NCBI GenBank assembly: GCA_019116405.1
Contig: DXBS01000027.1
Location: 1-13,825, forward strand
DNA: 13,825 nucleotides
Source: Candidatus Gallimonas intestinigallinarum
GTDB taxonomy: Bacteria; Bacillota_A; Clostridia; Christensenellales; Borkfalkiaceae
Direction of reading: 5' to 3'
This document shows positions 6,544 to 13,825 of this stretch, piece by piece. Both the position numbers and the translations under genes were made by a program. Position 1 is the stretch's first letter; each line of letters begins with the position of its first letter. A model generated the notes under the pieces. It saw only the letters and a program-made list of their open reading frames with translations. It ran no database searches and was not told the DNA's origin.

Positions 6544-7601
6544 AGACCGTCGTCATTCACACGGAAAAGAAGGAAATAAGCCGCGTCACCTGCCGCAAGA
6601 ATGTCTTGCAGCGCGCGCTTCCGGAGGCGCTCTCCGCCTATCAAGAGGCGTTTGTCTTTACGGATGAGAGGGTCTGGGCGCTGTACGGAAAGAAGGTGCG
6701 TGCCGCGCTCGGGGACGTGCCCGTACACGCGATGCCCGCGGGCGAGGAGCACAAGACGCCCGAGACGCTTTTCGCGCTCCTCGCCGCCATGGCGGGGGCG
6801 GGACTGCACCGCAATGCCTGCCTCGTGTGTCTGGGCGGCGGCGTCGTGGGGGACATCGGCGGGCTCGCCGCCTCCCTCTATATGCGCGGCATCGCCTGTA
6901 TCCAGGTTCCCACGACGCTACTCTCGCAGGTCGATTCCTCCGTCGGCGGAAAGACAGCTGTGGACTTCATGGGGGTGAAAAACCTCGTGGGCGCGTTTTT
7001 CCAGCCCAGGCAGGTCTTTGCCGACCCCGCCTTCTTTGCGACTCTCCCGCCTCGCGAGATCAGGTGCGGGCTGGGTGAGATCGTCAAGCACGGCGCGCTG
7101 GACGGTGACATCTACGATACCTTGCAGGCAAACCGCGATCGGCTCTTTGAACTTACCTTCCTCGCCGAGATCGTGCCTGCCAACATTGCGTTTAAGGCGC
7201 GCGTCGTGCGCGCGGACGCGACCGAGAAGGGCCTTCGGAAGTGCCTCAACCTCGGGCATACCACGGCGCACGCGTTCGAACTGCTGGACGGCAAGCTCTC
7301 GCACGGGGAGTATGTGCTCGTCGGTACCATGTTCGAAGCGGAGCTTGCCAAAAGACACGCGGGCGGGGACGCGGCGTACCTTGATGAGTTGCAGTCCCTC
7401 TGCCTTGCGGTGCTGGGCGGCATGCCCGCGCTTCCCGACGCAGAAGAGGCGGCGCGCTTTGCACTTCTGGATAAAAAGAACACGGGCAAGGGCAGCGTCG
7501 TCATGACCGTGCCCGTCGCCAAGGGAAACTATCAGCTGCTGGAGCTCTCCGGCGAGCAGTACTGCGCGGAACTTCAGGAGATCGGGAGGAAATTATGTTA
7601 A
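6540..7601 (+). CDS. aroB: 3-dehydroquinate synthase
   Basis: The 353-residue NAD- and metal-dependent enzyme turns DAHP into 3-dehydroquinate (shikimate step 2). It has the NAD-binding CLGGGVVGDIGG (97-108), the family core PTTLLSQVDSSVGGKTAV (124-141), and the metal ligands Glu180 in GLGEIVKHG, His240 in LNLGHTTAHAFE and His255 in LSHGEY. The C-terminal DKKNTGKGS matches the usual family segment. Length is typical. The ATG overlaps the aroC stop (ATGA), and GAGAGG lies eight bases upstream inside aroC. Its 3' end overlaps aroE by seven bases. It ends in TAA, which shows that TAA works as a stop in this genome. Confidence 0.96.
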   Translation: MKTVVIHTEKKEISRVTCRKNVLQRALPEALSAYQEAFVFTDERVWALYGKKVRAALGDVPVHAMPAGEEHKTPETLFALLAAMAGAGLHRNACLVCLGGGVVGDIGGLAASLYMRGIACIQVPTTLLSQVDSSVGGKTAVDFMGVKNLVGAFFQPRQVFADPAFFATLPPREIRCGLGEIVKHGALDGDIYDTLQANRDRLFELTFLAEIVPANIAFKARVVRADATEKGLRKCLNLGHTTAHAFELLDGKLSHGEYVLVGTMFEAELAKRHAGGDAAYLDELQSLCLAVLGGMPALPDAEEAARFALLDKKNTGKGSVVMTVPVAKGNYQLLELSGEQYCAELQEIGRKLC

Positions 7602-8425
7602 AACTTTGCGTCATCGGCAAGGACGTCTCGCAATCGCAGAGCCCTGCGATGCACACCTTTCTCTTACACAAAATGGGCGCCGACTGCTCGTATGAGGCGG
7701 TCAGCATCCCGCCCGCCGAGTTTTCCGCGCGCGCGGAGGCGCTGTTTGAAACATACGACGCCTTCAACGTCACCATCCCCTTCAAGGGGGATATCATGCC
7801 CTATCTCAAGTCGATCGAAGGGGACGCGAAATCCTTCGGCGCGGTCAATACCGTACTTTCCAAGGAGCGGCGCGGCTTCAATACGGACGGGCTGGGGTTC
7901 ATGCTCATGCTCGAGAACGCGGGCGTGAATGTTTCGGGCAAGTCCGTTCTGGTGCTCGGCACGGGCGGCGCGGGCAGGAGCTGCTTAAAAAAGCTCATGG
8001 AACACGGCGCTCTTGTCTCTGCCTATGAGCGGGATACAGCGCGCCTCAAGGCCGTATACGAGGAGTTCGGCAGGTTTACGCCTCTTTCGGAAGTGGAGGC
8101 AAAGCCGTACGATATCATCTTCAACTGCACGGGCATCGGCATGCACAATACCGTGGGCATGACGCCCTCGGTGCGCACGGCGGCGGGGGAGGTCCCCGTC
8201 GGCAGGGAGCTGCTCTCGCTGTGCGATACGGCGGTCGATCTCATCTATGTTCCCGCGCAGTCGGAATTTTTGCGCATCGCCGCGGAACTCGGCAAAAAGA
8301 CGGTCAACGGCGCTTCGATGCTCTTCTATCAGGCGTACTATGCCGACTGCATCTATCTCGGAAGAACGCCCGACGCCGCCGAGGCGAAGGGGTACTATAT
8401 CCAATATCAGGGAGGAAAGGTATGA
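7595..8425 (+). CDS. aroE: Shikimate dehydrogenase
   Basis: The 276-residue NADPH-type enzyme reduces 3-dehydroshikimate to shikimate (step 4). The N-terminal substrate domain has SQSPAMH (14-20), NVTIPFK ending at the catalytic Lys64, GAVNT (82-86) and NTDG with Asp98. The dinucleotide domain has LGTGGAGRS at 121-129. NCTGIGM, DLIYVP and the C-terminal NGASMLFYQA correspond to the usual NATPLGM, D-x-VY-x-P and GxxMLxxQA segments, with modest changes. GGGAGG lies just upstream of the ATG at 7595, and the start overlaps the aroB stop by seven bases. NADP versus NAD preference cannot be read with confidence. A quinate/shikimate dehydrogenase paralogue is possible, but the operon context favours biosynthetic AroE. 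Confidence 0.93.
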   Translation: MLKLCVIGKDVSQSQSPAMHTFLLHKMGADCSYEAVSIPPAEFSARAEALFETYDAFNVTIPFKGDIMPYLKSIEGDAKSFGAVNTVLSKERRGFNTDGLGFMLMLENAGVNVSGKSVLVLGTGGAGRSCLKKLMEHGALVSAYERDTARLKAVYEEFGRFTPLSEVEAKPYDIIFNCTGIGMHNTVGMTPSVRTAAGEVPVGRELLSLCDTAVDLIYVPAQSEFLRIAAELGKKTVNGASMLFYQAYYADCIYLGRTPDAAEAKGYYIQYQGGKV

Positions 8426-8844
8426 ACATTCTCGTGGTCAACGGCGTCAATCTCAATATGACGGGCCGCAGCGAAAAGGGCGTGTACGGCACGCAGACGC
8501 TGCGGGAGATCAACGATGAGATCGCCGCATACGCGGAAAAGCGCGGCGTCACGGTCAAGTTCTTCCAGAACAATCTGGAGGGCGAGATCTGTACCGCCAT
8601 TCAGAGCGCGGAGGGCAAGTACGACGGCATCATCCTCAACGCGGGGGCGTTCACGCACTATTCCTACGCCATCCGCGATGCGATCGCGTCCGTCTCCGTG
8701 CCCGTCGTCGAGGTACATATGAGCAACGTCCACGCGCGCGAGGAATTCCGCCGCAACTCCGTCTTAACGCCCGTGTGCAGGGGCGAGGTCCTCGGCTTCG
8801 GCAAAAACAGTTACATTCTGGCATTGGAGAGCTTTTTGTTATGA
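8422..8844 (+). CDS. aroQ: Type II 3-dehydroquinate dehydratase
   Basis: The 140-residue enzyme dehydrates 3-dehydroquinate to 3-dehydroshikimate (step 3). Family features are the N-terminal NGVNLNMTG (7-15), the catalytic tyrosine in VYGTQTL (Tyr22), FQNNLEGE, LNAGAFTHYS, YAIRDA, EVHMSN with its histidine, REEFRRNS, and the GFGKNSYILAL end. Oddly, the flexible active-site loop normally reads G-x-R-x-P-x-x-Y, with Arg essential in the studied enzymes. Here the ungapped reading is G15-R16-S17-E18-K19-G20-V21-Y22, so serine replaces that arginine and an arginine sits one place earlier. GPN is also GVN. The start is supported by GGAGGAAAGG and by an ATGA overlap with aroE; the longer frame upstream is only open sequence inside aroE. 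The stop overlaps aroK. Confidence 0.93.
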   Translation: MNILVVNGVNLNMTGRSEKGVYGTQTLREINDEIAAYAEKRGVTVKFFQNNLEGEICTAIQSAEGKYDGIILNAGAFTHYSYAIRDAIASVSVPVVEVHMSNVHAREEFRRNSVLTPVCRGEVLGFGKNSYILALESFLL

Positions 8845-9362
8845 ATATCGTACTGTGCGGCATGATGGGGGTAGGCAAATCCAGCGTCGGCGTCAGGATC
8901 GCCGAGCTGACGGGCAGAATGTGGTATGATACCGACGTGGTCATCACCGACCGCCACGGCAGGATCTCGGACATCTTCGAGTTCTACGGCGAGGCGCACT
9001 TTCGCTCGCTGGAGACGGAGATCGTGCGCGAGCTCTCCGAGCGGGACAACCTGGTCATCTCCACGGGCGGCGGGCTGGTACTAAAGCCCGAGAACAGCGA
9101 GCTGCTCAAAAAGAACGGTCAGATCTTCTTTCTGCGCGCCAGCTTTGAAACGCTCTTGAAGCGCGTGCGGGCGGACGAGACGCGCCCGCTTCTCAAGAAC
9201 ACCGGCAAGACTGCCGAGACGCTGGGCAAGCTTTTATCCGAGCGCACGCCCGTCTATGAGCACGTCGCCGATCACATCATCGATACAGACGGAAAGAGCG
9301 TCGAGGAAGTTGCGGACGAGATCGTCGCCATTCTCGGCCCGGACGCCGTCGTCAAGGTATGA
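8841..9362 (+). CDS. aroK: Shikimate kinase
   Basis: The 173-residue P-loop kinase phosphorylates shikimate at the 3-position with ATP (step 5). It shows the Walker A GMMGVGKSS (7-15), the shikimate-binding YDTD, GEAHFRSLE with the conserved Arg and Glu, the glycine triplet in STGGG, the lid arginine in RPLL, and ERTPVY near the adenine site. All expected active-site residues are present and the length is typical. The start at 8841 overlaps the aroQ stop (ATGA). GGAGA lies about ten bases upstream, a little far, so coupling probably helps. An open frame extends 66 nt upstream inside aroQ, but the family begins at MNIVLCG. aroL is the alternative name; aroK is used by default. Confidence 0.94.
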   Translation: MNIVLCGMMGVGKSSVGVRIAELTGRMWYDTDVVITDRHGRISDIFEFYGEAHFRSLETEIVRELSERDNLVISTGGGLVLKPENSELLKKNGQIFFLRASFETLLKRVRADETRPLLKNTGKTAETLGKLLSERTPVYEHVADHIIDTDGKSVEEVADEIVAILGPDAVVKV

Positions 9363-10054
9363 GGGCGCTCGTCACGGGCGGGACGCGCGGCATCGGGCTT
9401 GCCTGCTGCCGCCTTTTTTGCCGCATGGGCTATCAGGTGACGGCGACGTACGCTTCGGATATGGCTGCCGCCCGCGCGGCGAGCAAGATGCTTCCCGAAG
9501 CAGAGTTTGTCCGCGCCGACGCGGCGGACGAGGGGGCGATGGCGCAGCTCTTCGAGCGACTTCCCTCCCTTGACGTGCTCGTCAACAACGCGGGCATCGA
9601 TTTTTATGCGCAGGTGCAGGATACCTCAATGTCCGACTGGGAGCGCGTCATGCGCGTCAATGCGGGCGGGGTGTGCCTCGCCACCAGGTACGCCGTCAAA
9701 AAGATGCTCGGAAGGGGCGGTGCGATCGTCAATATTTCCTCCGTCTGGGGGGTGACTGGCGGCAGCTGCGAGAGCGCGTATTCCGCGTCCAAGGGCGCCG
9801 TCATCGCCTTTACCAAGGCGACGGCAAAGGAACTTGCGCCCGCGGGCATCACCGTCAACTGCGTCGCGCCCGGCGTCATCGATACCGCGATGAACGCGAG
9901 ATTAAGCGGCGAGGAGCGGCGCGCCCTCGAGGCGGAGATCCCCATGGAGCGGTTCGGCACGCCCGAGGAGGTTGCCGAAGCGGTGCTCTTTCTGGCGCGC
10001 GCGAAGTATATCACCGGGCAGGTGCTGGGCGTCGACGGCGGATTTTGCGTATAA
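9359..10054 (+). CDS. Short-chain dehydrogenase/reductase, FabG-like
   Basis: The 231-residue classical SDR is an NAD(P)H-dependent oxidoreductase. It has the cofactor loop TGGTRGIG (6-13), NNAG (76-79), the Asn101-Ser128-Tyr141-Lys145 catalytic set (YSASK at 141-145), PGVIDTAM and a C-terminal GVDGGF. It resembles 3-oxoacyl-ACP reductase (FabG) and glucose/sugar-type SDRs equally in these motifs, so the substrate is open. No other fatty-acid synthesis genes are next to it, so fabG is not assigned. It overlaps aroK by ATGA and has only a weak ribosome-binding site, so it probably depends on coupling and is the last gene of the aro unit. A role in modifying an aromatic or shikimate-derived compound is conceivable but not shown. 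Confidence 0.88.
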   Translation: MRALVTGGTRGIGLACCRLFCRMGYQVTATYASDMAAARAASKMLPEAEFVRADAADEGAMAQLFERLPSLDVLVNNAGIDFYAQVQDTSMSDWERVMRVNAGGVCLATRYAVKKMLGRGGAIVNISSVWGVTGGSCESAYSASKGAVIAFTKATAKELAPAGITVNCVAPGVIDTAMNARLSGEERRALEAEIPMERFGTPEEVAEAVLFLARAKYITGQVLGVDGGFCV

Positions 10055-10116
10055 AATTTTCAAAAATTTTGCGCAAAAAACAAGGATTTTTGCCCGCGTC
10101 CGCGAAATTACAATCG
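10055..10116. other. AT-rich spacer between the aro and dnaG-rpoD units
   Basis: This 62-bp gap contrasts with the tight overlaps on both sides. It is rich in A and T runs, including AAAATTTTCAAAAATTTT at about 10053-10070. A 7-bp inverted repeat, GCAAAAA (10073-10079) and TTTTTGC (10087-10093), encloses a loop with AAGGA. It lacks the GC stem plus U tract of a terminator. TATAAA (10050-10055) has no fitting -35. TACAAT (10109-10114) is too close to the ATG. A promoter or a regulatory leader is plausible, but none can be drawn. Confidence 0.4.
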
Positions 10117-11106
10117 ATGAAGGAAAAGACTTACGAAAAGGAACGCGCGTTCCTGTCCCCATATGCGACGAAGTCGTACGAGAGCAAGGGGCGGCTTAAA
10201 GAAGAGCCTGCCTGCCCCATGCGCACCGACTTCCAGCGGGACAGGGACCGCATTATCTATTCCAAGGCGTTCTTGCGTCTTAAAAATAAGACGCAGGTCT
10301 TTTTTGCGCCCGACGGCGATCACTACATGTCCCGCCTGACGCACACGCTGGACGTCTCGCAGATCGCCCGCTCGGTTGCGCGCTGTCTCTCCCTCAACGA
10401 GGACCTCGCCGAGGCCATCGCTTTAGGGCACGATCTGGGGCATACGCCCTTCGGACACGTCGGCGAACGGGTGCTCGCCTCGCTCAATCCTGCGGGGTTC
10501 CGGCACAGCGAACAGTCGCTGCGCGTCGTGGACGTGTTGGAAAAGGACGGAAAGGGTCTCAATCTCACCTTTGAAGTGCGCGACGGCATCCTCAACCACA
10601 CCAAGAAGGGGCACCCCGCGACGCTCGAGGGGGAGGCGGTCTCCCTTGCCGACCGCATCGCCTACATAAATCACGACATCGAGGACGCCATCCGCGCGGG
10701 CATCATCACCGAGGACGAATTGCCCGAGGAGAGCGTGCGCATCTTCGGGCGGGATACCTCGGCGCGCATCAATACCTGCGTGCTGGACATCTACGAGACG
10801 TCCGTCGGCAAGCCGTACGTCAGAATGTCGGAGGAGAAGGGCAAGGCGCTCGAAGATCTCAGGACGTTCATGTTCGAGCACGTCTACGAGCATGCGAACA
10901 CGCTCATTCAGGCGAGCGCCGAACGGATGCTGCGCGCGCTGTTCGCCTACTTTTCCGAGCGTCCCGAGGAATTGCCCGTACTCTATCGGGAGACGGCGCA
11001 AAGCGATATCCCGCGCGCCGTGTGCGACTATCTCTCCTCCATGACCGACCGCTACGCAATCAATGTCTTCAAAAAGCTGTTTGTCCCGCGGGAGGGGAGT
11101 GTATAA
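10117..11106 (+). CDS. dgt: dGTP triphosphohydrolase-like HD-domain protein
   Basis: The 329-residue HD-superfamily hydrolase resembles deoxyguanosinetriphosphate triphosphohydrolase-like proteins, which split dNTPs into deoxynucleoside and triphosphate. Metal-site residues are visible: His76 in RLTHTLDVSQ, His105-Asp106 in LGHDLGHTPFGH, and Asp179 in LADRIAYINHD. DFQRDRDRII (38-47) and KNKTQVF (56-62) are typical of the family. The nucleotide specificity and actual activity of the Firmicute short forms are not certain. The start is the ATG at 10117, which fits the family N-terminus about a dozen residues before LSPYA. However, no good ribosome-binding site precedes it; a TTG at 10090 behind AAGGA (10082-10086) is a weaker alternative. 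dnaG starts 13 nt after its stop, a common clostridial arrangement. Confidence 0.9.
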   Translation: MKEKTYEKERAFLSPYATKSYESKGRLKEEPACPMRTDFQRDRDRIIYSKAFLRLKNKTQVFFAPDGDHYMSRLTHTLDVSQIARSVARCLSLNEDLAEAIALGHDLGHTPFGHVGERVLASLNPAGFRHSEQSLRVVDVLEKDGKGLNLTFEVRDGILNHTKKGHPATLEGEAVSLADRIAYINHDIEDAIRAGIITEDELPEESVRIFGRDTSARINTCVLDIYETSVGKPYVRMSEEKGKALEDLRTFMFEHVYEHANTLIQASAERMLRALFAYFSERPEELPVLYRETAQSDIPRAVCDYLSSMTDRYAINVFKKLFVPREGSV

Positions 11107-11119
11107 GTGAGGGGAGCGC

Positions 11120-12907
11120 ATGAATAAGGACAACTTTACAGACTTCATCCGCGTCCTGAAGGAAAAAAACGACATTGTGGAAGTCATCGGAAGCTATATA
11201 AAATTGGAGCGCCGTGGCTATAACTATTGGGCGTGCTGCCCCTTTCATCACGAAAAGACGCCCTCCTTTTCCGTCAACGCCGCAGACAGGTTCTATCACT
11301 GCTTCGGCTGCGGGGCGTCGGGAGACGTCATCGGATTTATCAAGAACTACGAAAACGTGGACTTCATGCAGGCGGTGCAGATCCTGGCTGCGCGCGCCCA
11401 TCTCGAAGTTCCCGCCTACGACGACCGCACTGCCGAGGAGGCGGCTGCAAAGAAGAAAAAGAGGGACAGGCTGTCCGCACTCATGAAGGACGCCGCCCGC
11501 TTCTACCTCGGCAACCTCTATTCGGGACGGGCGGACGCGCACCTTTCCTACCTGCAGAAGCGGGGCATCTCGCCCTCGACGGCGCGGAAGTTCGGGCTTG
11601 GTGCGTCGCTCGACTATGTGTCACTTCCCTCCCACCTGCTGGCGCAGGGCTATACCGCCGAGGAACTTGTGGACAGCGGCGCGTGCGCCCGCACGGACGA
11701 GGGAAAACTCATCGACGCCGAGGGCGGGCGGCTGATCATTCCCATCATCAACCACATGGACGAGGTCGTCGCGTTCGGCGGGCGGCTGCTGCAAAAGTCC
11801 GACCGCGCCAAATACAAGAACACGCGCGAGACCATGCTCTTTAACAAGAGCAAGACGCTCTACAACGTCAACCTCGTCAAAAAGGAGAAGCGGGCGGCGG
11901 CGATCGGTTCCCTCATCATCGTGGAGGGGTATATGGACGCCATCTCCCTCTACGAAGCGGGATTTCACTGCGTCGTCGCGAGCATGGGAACGTCGCTCAC
12001 GAAGGAGCAGGCGCGCCTCGCAAAGCGGTACACGGAGAACATCCTCATCAGCTACGACGGCGACTTTGCCGGGCAGAAGGCGAACCTGAGAGGACTGGAG
12101 ATCTTGAAGCAGGAGGGACTGAAGGTGCGCGTCGTGCCCATGCCCGAGGGCTTAGATCCCGACGACGTCATTCGCCAGAGGGGCGCGGAAGGGTACCAGA
12201 CGTGCCTGGATGCGGCGATGCCGCTCATCGACTTCCGCCTGTTCGCCGCCAAGCGCAAGTACGATCTTGCCAAGACGGAGGAGCGGCGCGCGTACGTCGC
12301 CGAGGCGCTCTCCATCCTGCGCGAGGCGGAGAGCGCGACCGAGCGCGAAGAGCTGCTGCGGCGCGTCGCACAGGAGACGGGCGTGACCCTCAACACCCTG
12401 CAGCGCGACTTTGAGAGCGCGCCGGCGCTCACGCGCACGGAGGAGGCGCCCCCCGTGCGGCAGGAGGACGACGCGGACGCCGAGCGCAAGGCGGCGCGCT
12501 TTGTTCTGGCGGCGGCGCTGCTCGGTAAGCCGTATGCGCAGAAGTGCGATCTCATGCAGTTTGAATTTGCCGACCCCACGCACCGCACGGTGGCGGCGTA
12601 CGTCACCAGGGAGCGCGCGTCGGGCAGCGTGCGCGCGAGCGGCATCTTTGACTTGATGCCCGCGGACGGCGAGCTCGCCGAGATCCTCGATCTGGACTAC
12701 GGCGACAACCTCGATTCGGCGGCGGCCGAGCGGTATTTTGCGGACAGCGTCGCGCTGCTTCTGCGCCGCCCGCTCATCAGCAAGGTTGCAAAGCTGCGTA
12801 CGGACTACGAAAAGGCGCAGACCATGCAGGAAAAGCGGGAAATTCTCACCCGCATTGACGAATACACAAAGAAACTGAAAAGCCTGACGGCAGGAGGAAT
12901 GGTATGA
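11120..12907 (+). CDS. dnaG: DNA primase
   Basis: The 595-residue primase makes RNA primers at the replication fork and works with the replicative helicase. The N-terminal CHC2 zinc finger is seen as Cys40-x2-His43-x17-Cys61-x2-Cys64. The RNA-polymerase core includes KYKNTRET and FNKS (231-244). The TOPRIM domain has the catalytic Glu269 in VEGYMD and Asp313/Asp315 in DGDFAG, and DPDD lies at 346-349. The variable C-terminal part, from about residue 430, is the expected helicase-binding region and contains an acidic linker. The length is normal. A GAGGGGAG site at 11109-11116 precedes the ATG at a short distance. The stop overlaps rpoD by ATGA, so primase and primary sigma factor are translationally linked. 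Confidence 0.97.
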   Translation: MNKDNFTDFIRVLKEKNDIVEVIGSYIKLERRGYNYWACCPFHHEKTPSFSVNAADRFYHCFGCGASGDVIGFIKNYENVDFMQAVQILAARAHLEVPAYDDRTAEEAAAKKKKRDRLSALMKDAARFYLGNLYSGRADAHLSYLQKRGISPSTARKFGLGASLDYVSLPSHLLAQGYTAEELVDSGACARTDEGKLIDAEGGRLIIPIINHMDEVVAFGGRLLQKSDRAKYKNTRETMLFNKSKTLYNVNLVKKEKRAAAIGSLIIVEGYMDAISLYEAGFHCVVASMGTSLTKEQARLAKRYTENILISYDGDFAGQKANLRGLEILKQEGLKVRVVPMPEGLDPDDVIRQRGAEGYQTCLDAAMPLIDFRLFAAKRKYDLAKTEERRAYVAEALSILREAESATEREELLRRVAQETGVTLNTLQRDFESAPALTRTEEAPPVRQEDDADAERKAARFVLAAALLGKPYAQKCDLMQFEFADPTHRTVAAYVTRERASGSVRASGIFDLMPADGELAEILDLDYGDNLDSAAAERYFADSVALLLRRPLISKVAKLRTDYEKAQTMQEKREILTRIDEYTKKLKSLTAGGMV

Positions 12908-13825
12908 ACGTAACCGAAGAAAAGCTCAACGATCTCATCAACGAGATCGCTTCCGACTACAAGATGAAGGGCAGCATTTCGACCAACGCGCTCTGCGACG
13001 TGCTGGAAAAATACGATCTTTCGCCCCAGCAGATCGAGCAGGTCTATAAGGCGCTGCCCGAGATGGGGGTGAGCATCTTCGACGAGGACGAGCGCGACAA
13101 GGAGCTCTTTGAACAGGCGCTCTCCGATATCGGACTGGACGATCCTGTCAAGATGTACCTGAAGGACATCGGCAGAGTGCCCCTTCTCTCCAGCGACGAG
13201 GAAATCGAGCTCGCCCGTAAGATGCAGGACGGGGACGAGGAGGCGAAGCGCCGCCTCTCAGAGGCGAACTTAAGGCTCGTCGTCTCCATTGCAAAGCGCT
13301 ATGTCGGGCGCGGCATGCTCTTTCTCGACCTCATTCAGGAGGGCAACCTGGGGCTCATGAAGGCGGTGGAAAAGTTCGACTATCAGAAGGGCTTCAAGTT
13401 CTCCACCTATGCGACGTGGTGGATCCGTCAGTCCATTACCCGCGCCATTGCCGACCAGGCGCGCACCATCCGCATCCCCGTGCACATGGTGGAGACCATC
13501 AACAAGCTCACGCGCGTCTCGCGCATGCTCCTGCAGGAGAACGGCAGGGAGCCCACGCCCGAGGAGATCGCGGAGGCGATGGGCGTGGATGTGGCGAAGG
13601 TGCGCGAGATCCAGAAGATCGCGCAGGATCCCGTCTCGCTGGAGACGCCCATCGGCGAGGAGGAGGACTCTCATCTCGGCGACTTCATCGATGACGACAA
13701 GACGCAGACGCCAGGCGACTCCGTCGCATTCATCATGCTTAAGGAGCAGCTTTTAGGTGTGCTCGACACCCTCACCCCGCGCGAGGAGAAGGTGCTGCGC
13801 CTGCGCTACGGCATCGACGACGGCA
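12904..13825 (+). CDS. rpoD: Primary RNA polymerase sigma factor (partial, 3' end off window)
   Basis: The first 307 codons of the vegetative sigma factor (SigA/RpoD) are visible and the frame is still open at the window edge. It directs core RNA polymerase to housekeeping promoters such as the TTGACA/TATAAT-type sites found in this window. Region 1.1 occupies about residues 1-60. Region 1.2 has [12 protein letters not shown] (79-90). Region 2 includes [38 protein letters not shown] and the -10 recognition part. Region 3 follows, and region 4 begins at [21 protein letters not shown] ends a few bases before the ATG, and the start overlaps the dnaG stop by four bases. A full-length protein of ordinary size is expected; the helix-turn-helix for the -35 box lies outside. 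Confidence 0.97.
   Translation, partial: MNVTEEKLNDLINEIASDYKMKGSISTNALCDVLEKYDLSPQQIEQVYKALPEMGVSIFDEDERDKELFEQALSDIGLDDPVKMYLKDIGRVPLLSSDEEIELARKMQDGDEEAKRRLSEANLRLVVSIAKRYVGRGMLFLDLIQEGNLGLMKAVEKFDYQKGFKFSTYATWWIRQSITRAIADQARTIRIPVHMVETINKLTRVSRMLLQENGREPTPEEIAEAMGVDVAKVREIQKIAQDPVSLETPIGEEEDSHLGDFIDDDKTQTPGDSVAFIMLKEQLLGVLDTLTPREEKVLRLRYGIDDG

Noticed and set aside
9673..10116. Upstream extension of the dgt frame into the dehydrogenase gene
   Set aside because: The extension is only an open frame opposite the real dehydrogenase coding frame. Family N-termini begin near the ATG at 10117.
10423..11187. Open frame on the - strand opposite dgt and the start of dnaG
   Set aside because: The + strand encodes unmistakable dGTPase-like and primase motifs there; the antisense product shows none.
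1..13825. CRISPR arrays, insertion sequences, phage or defence genes
   Set aside because: No regularly spaced repeats, transposase motifs, terminal inverted repeats or defence-family signatures were seen on either strand.

Overview
The window reads as chromosomal DNA from a GC-rich Clostridia-type Firmicute, probably an uncultured gut lineage. This rests on the dgt-dnaG-rpoD gene order, the strong Shine-Dalgarno sites, the recognisable vegetative (sigma-A type) promoters and the tightly packed aromatic-biosynthesis operon. The organism assignment is inference; no rRNA gene is present. Coding density is high, and the third codon position is strongly G/C-biased from about 3600 onward. The first two genes look somewhat less GC-rich.

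Region 1 (1-2600) has a short leader with a possible promoter and a small palindrome. It is followed by a two-gene unit on the + strand: an acidic exported protein of unknown function (151-1380) and an eight-helix membrane protein with an acidic N-terminal tail (1392-2534). A perfect 16-bp hairpin (2564-2599) separates this unit from the convergent gene on the - strand, a DUF2238/YjdF-like membrane protein (2615-3388).

Region 2 (3389-3590) is a divergent control region. It carries a good promoter on each strand and an exact 14-bp direct repeat, with one copy just upstream of each -35 box.

Region 3 (3591-10054) is one long + strand unit: a patatin-like phospholipase; a ComEC-type metallo-beta-lactamase-fold gene broken by a single in-frame TAA; then aroC, aroB, aroE, aroQ and aroK, and a short-chain dehydrogenase. 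Most junctions are 4-nt ATGA overlaps, so translation is probably coupled. The aro genes supply shikimate pathway steps 7, 2, 4, 3 and 5. DAHP synthase (step 1) and EPSP synthase (step 6, aroA) are not in the window.

Region 4 (10055-13825) is a macromolecular-synthesis operon: a dGTPase-like HD hydrolase, DNA primase (dnaG) and the primary sigma factor (rpoD), the last running off the window end. No tRNA, rRNA, CRISPR array, insertion sequence or phage gene was seen.

Most of the content is housekeeping. The least ordinary items are the nonsense codon in an otherwise intact ComEC-like gene, an AroQ in which the usual catalytic-loop arginine is serine, the paired direct repeats in the divergent promoter region, and the unassigned exported-plus-membrane protein pair at the start.
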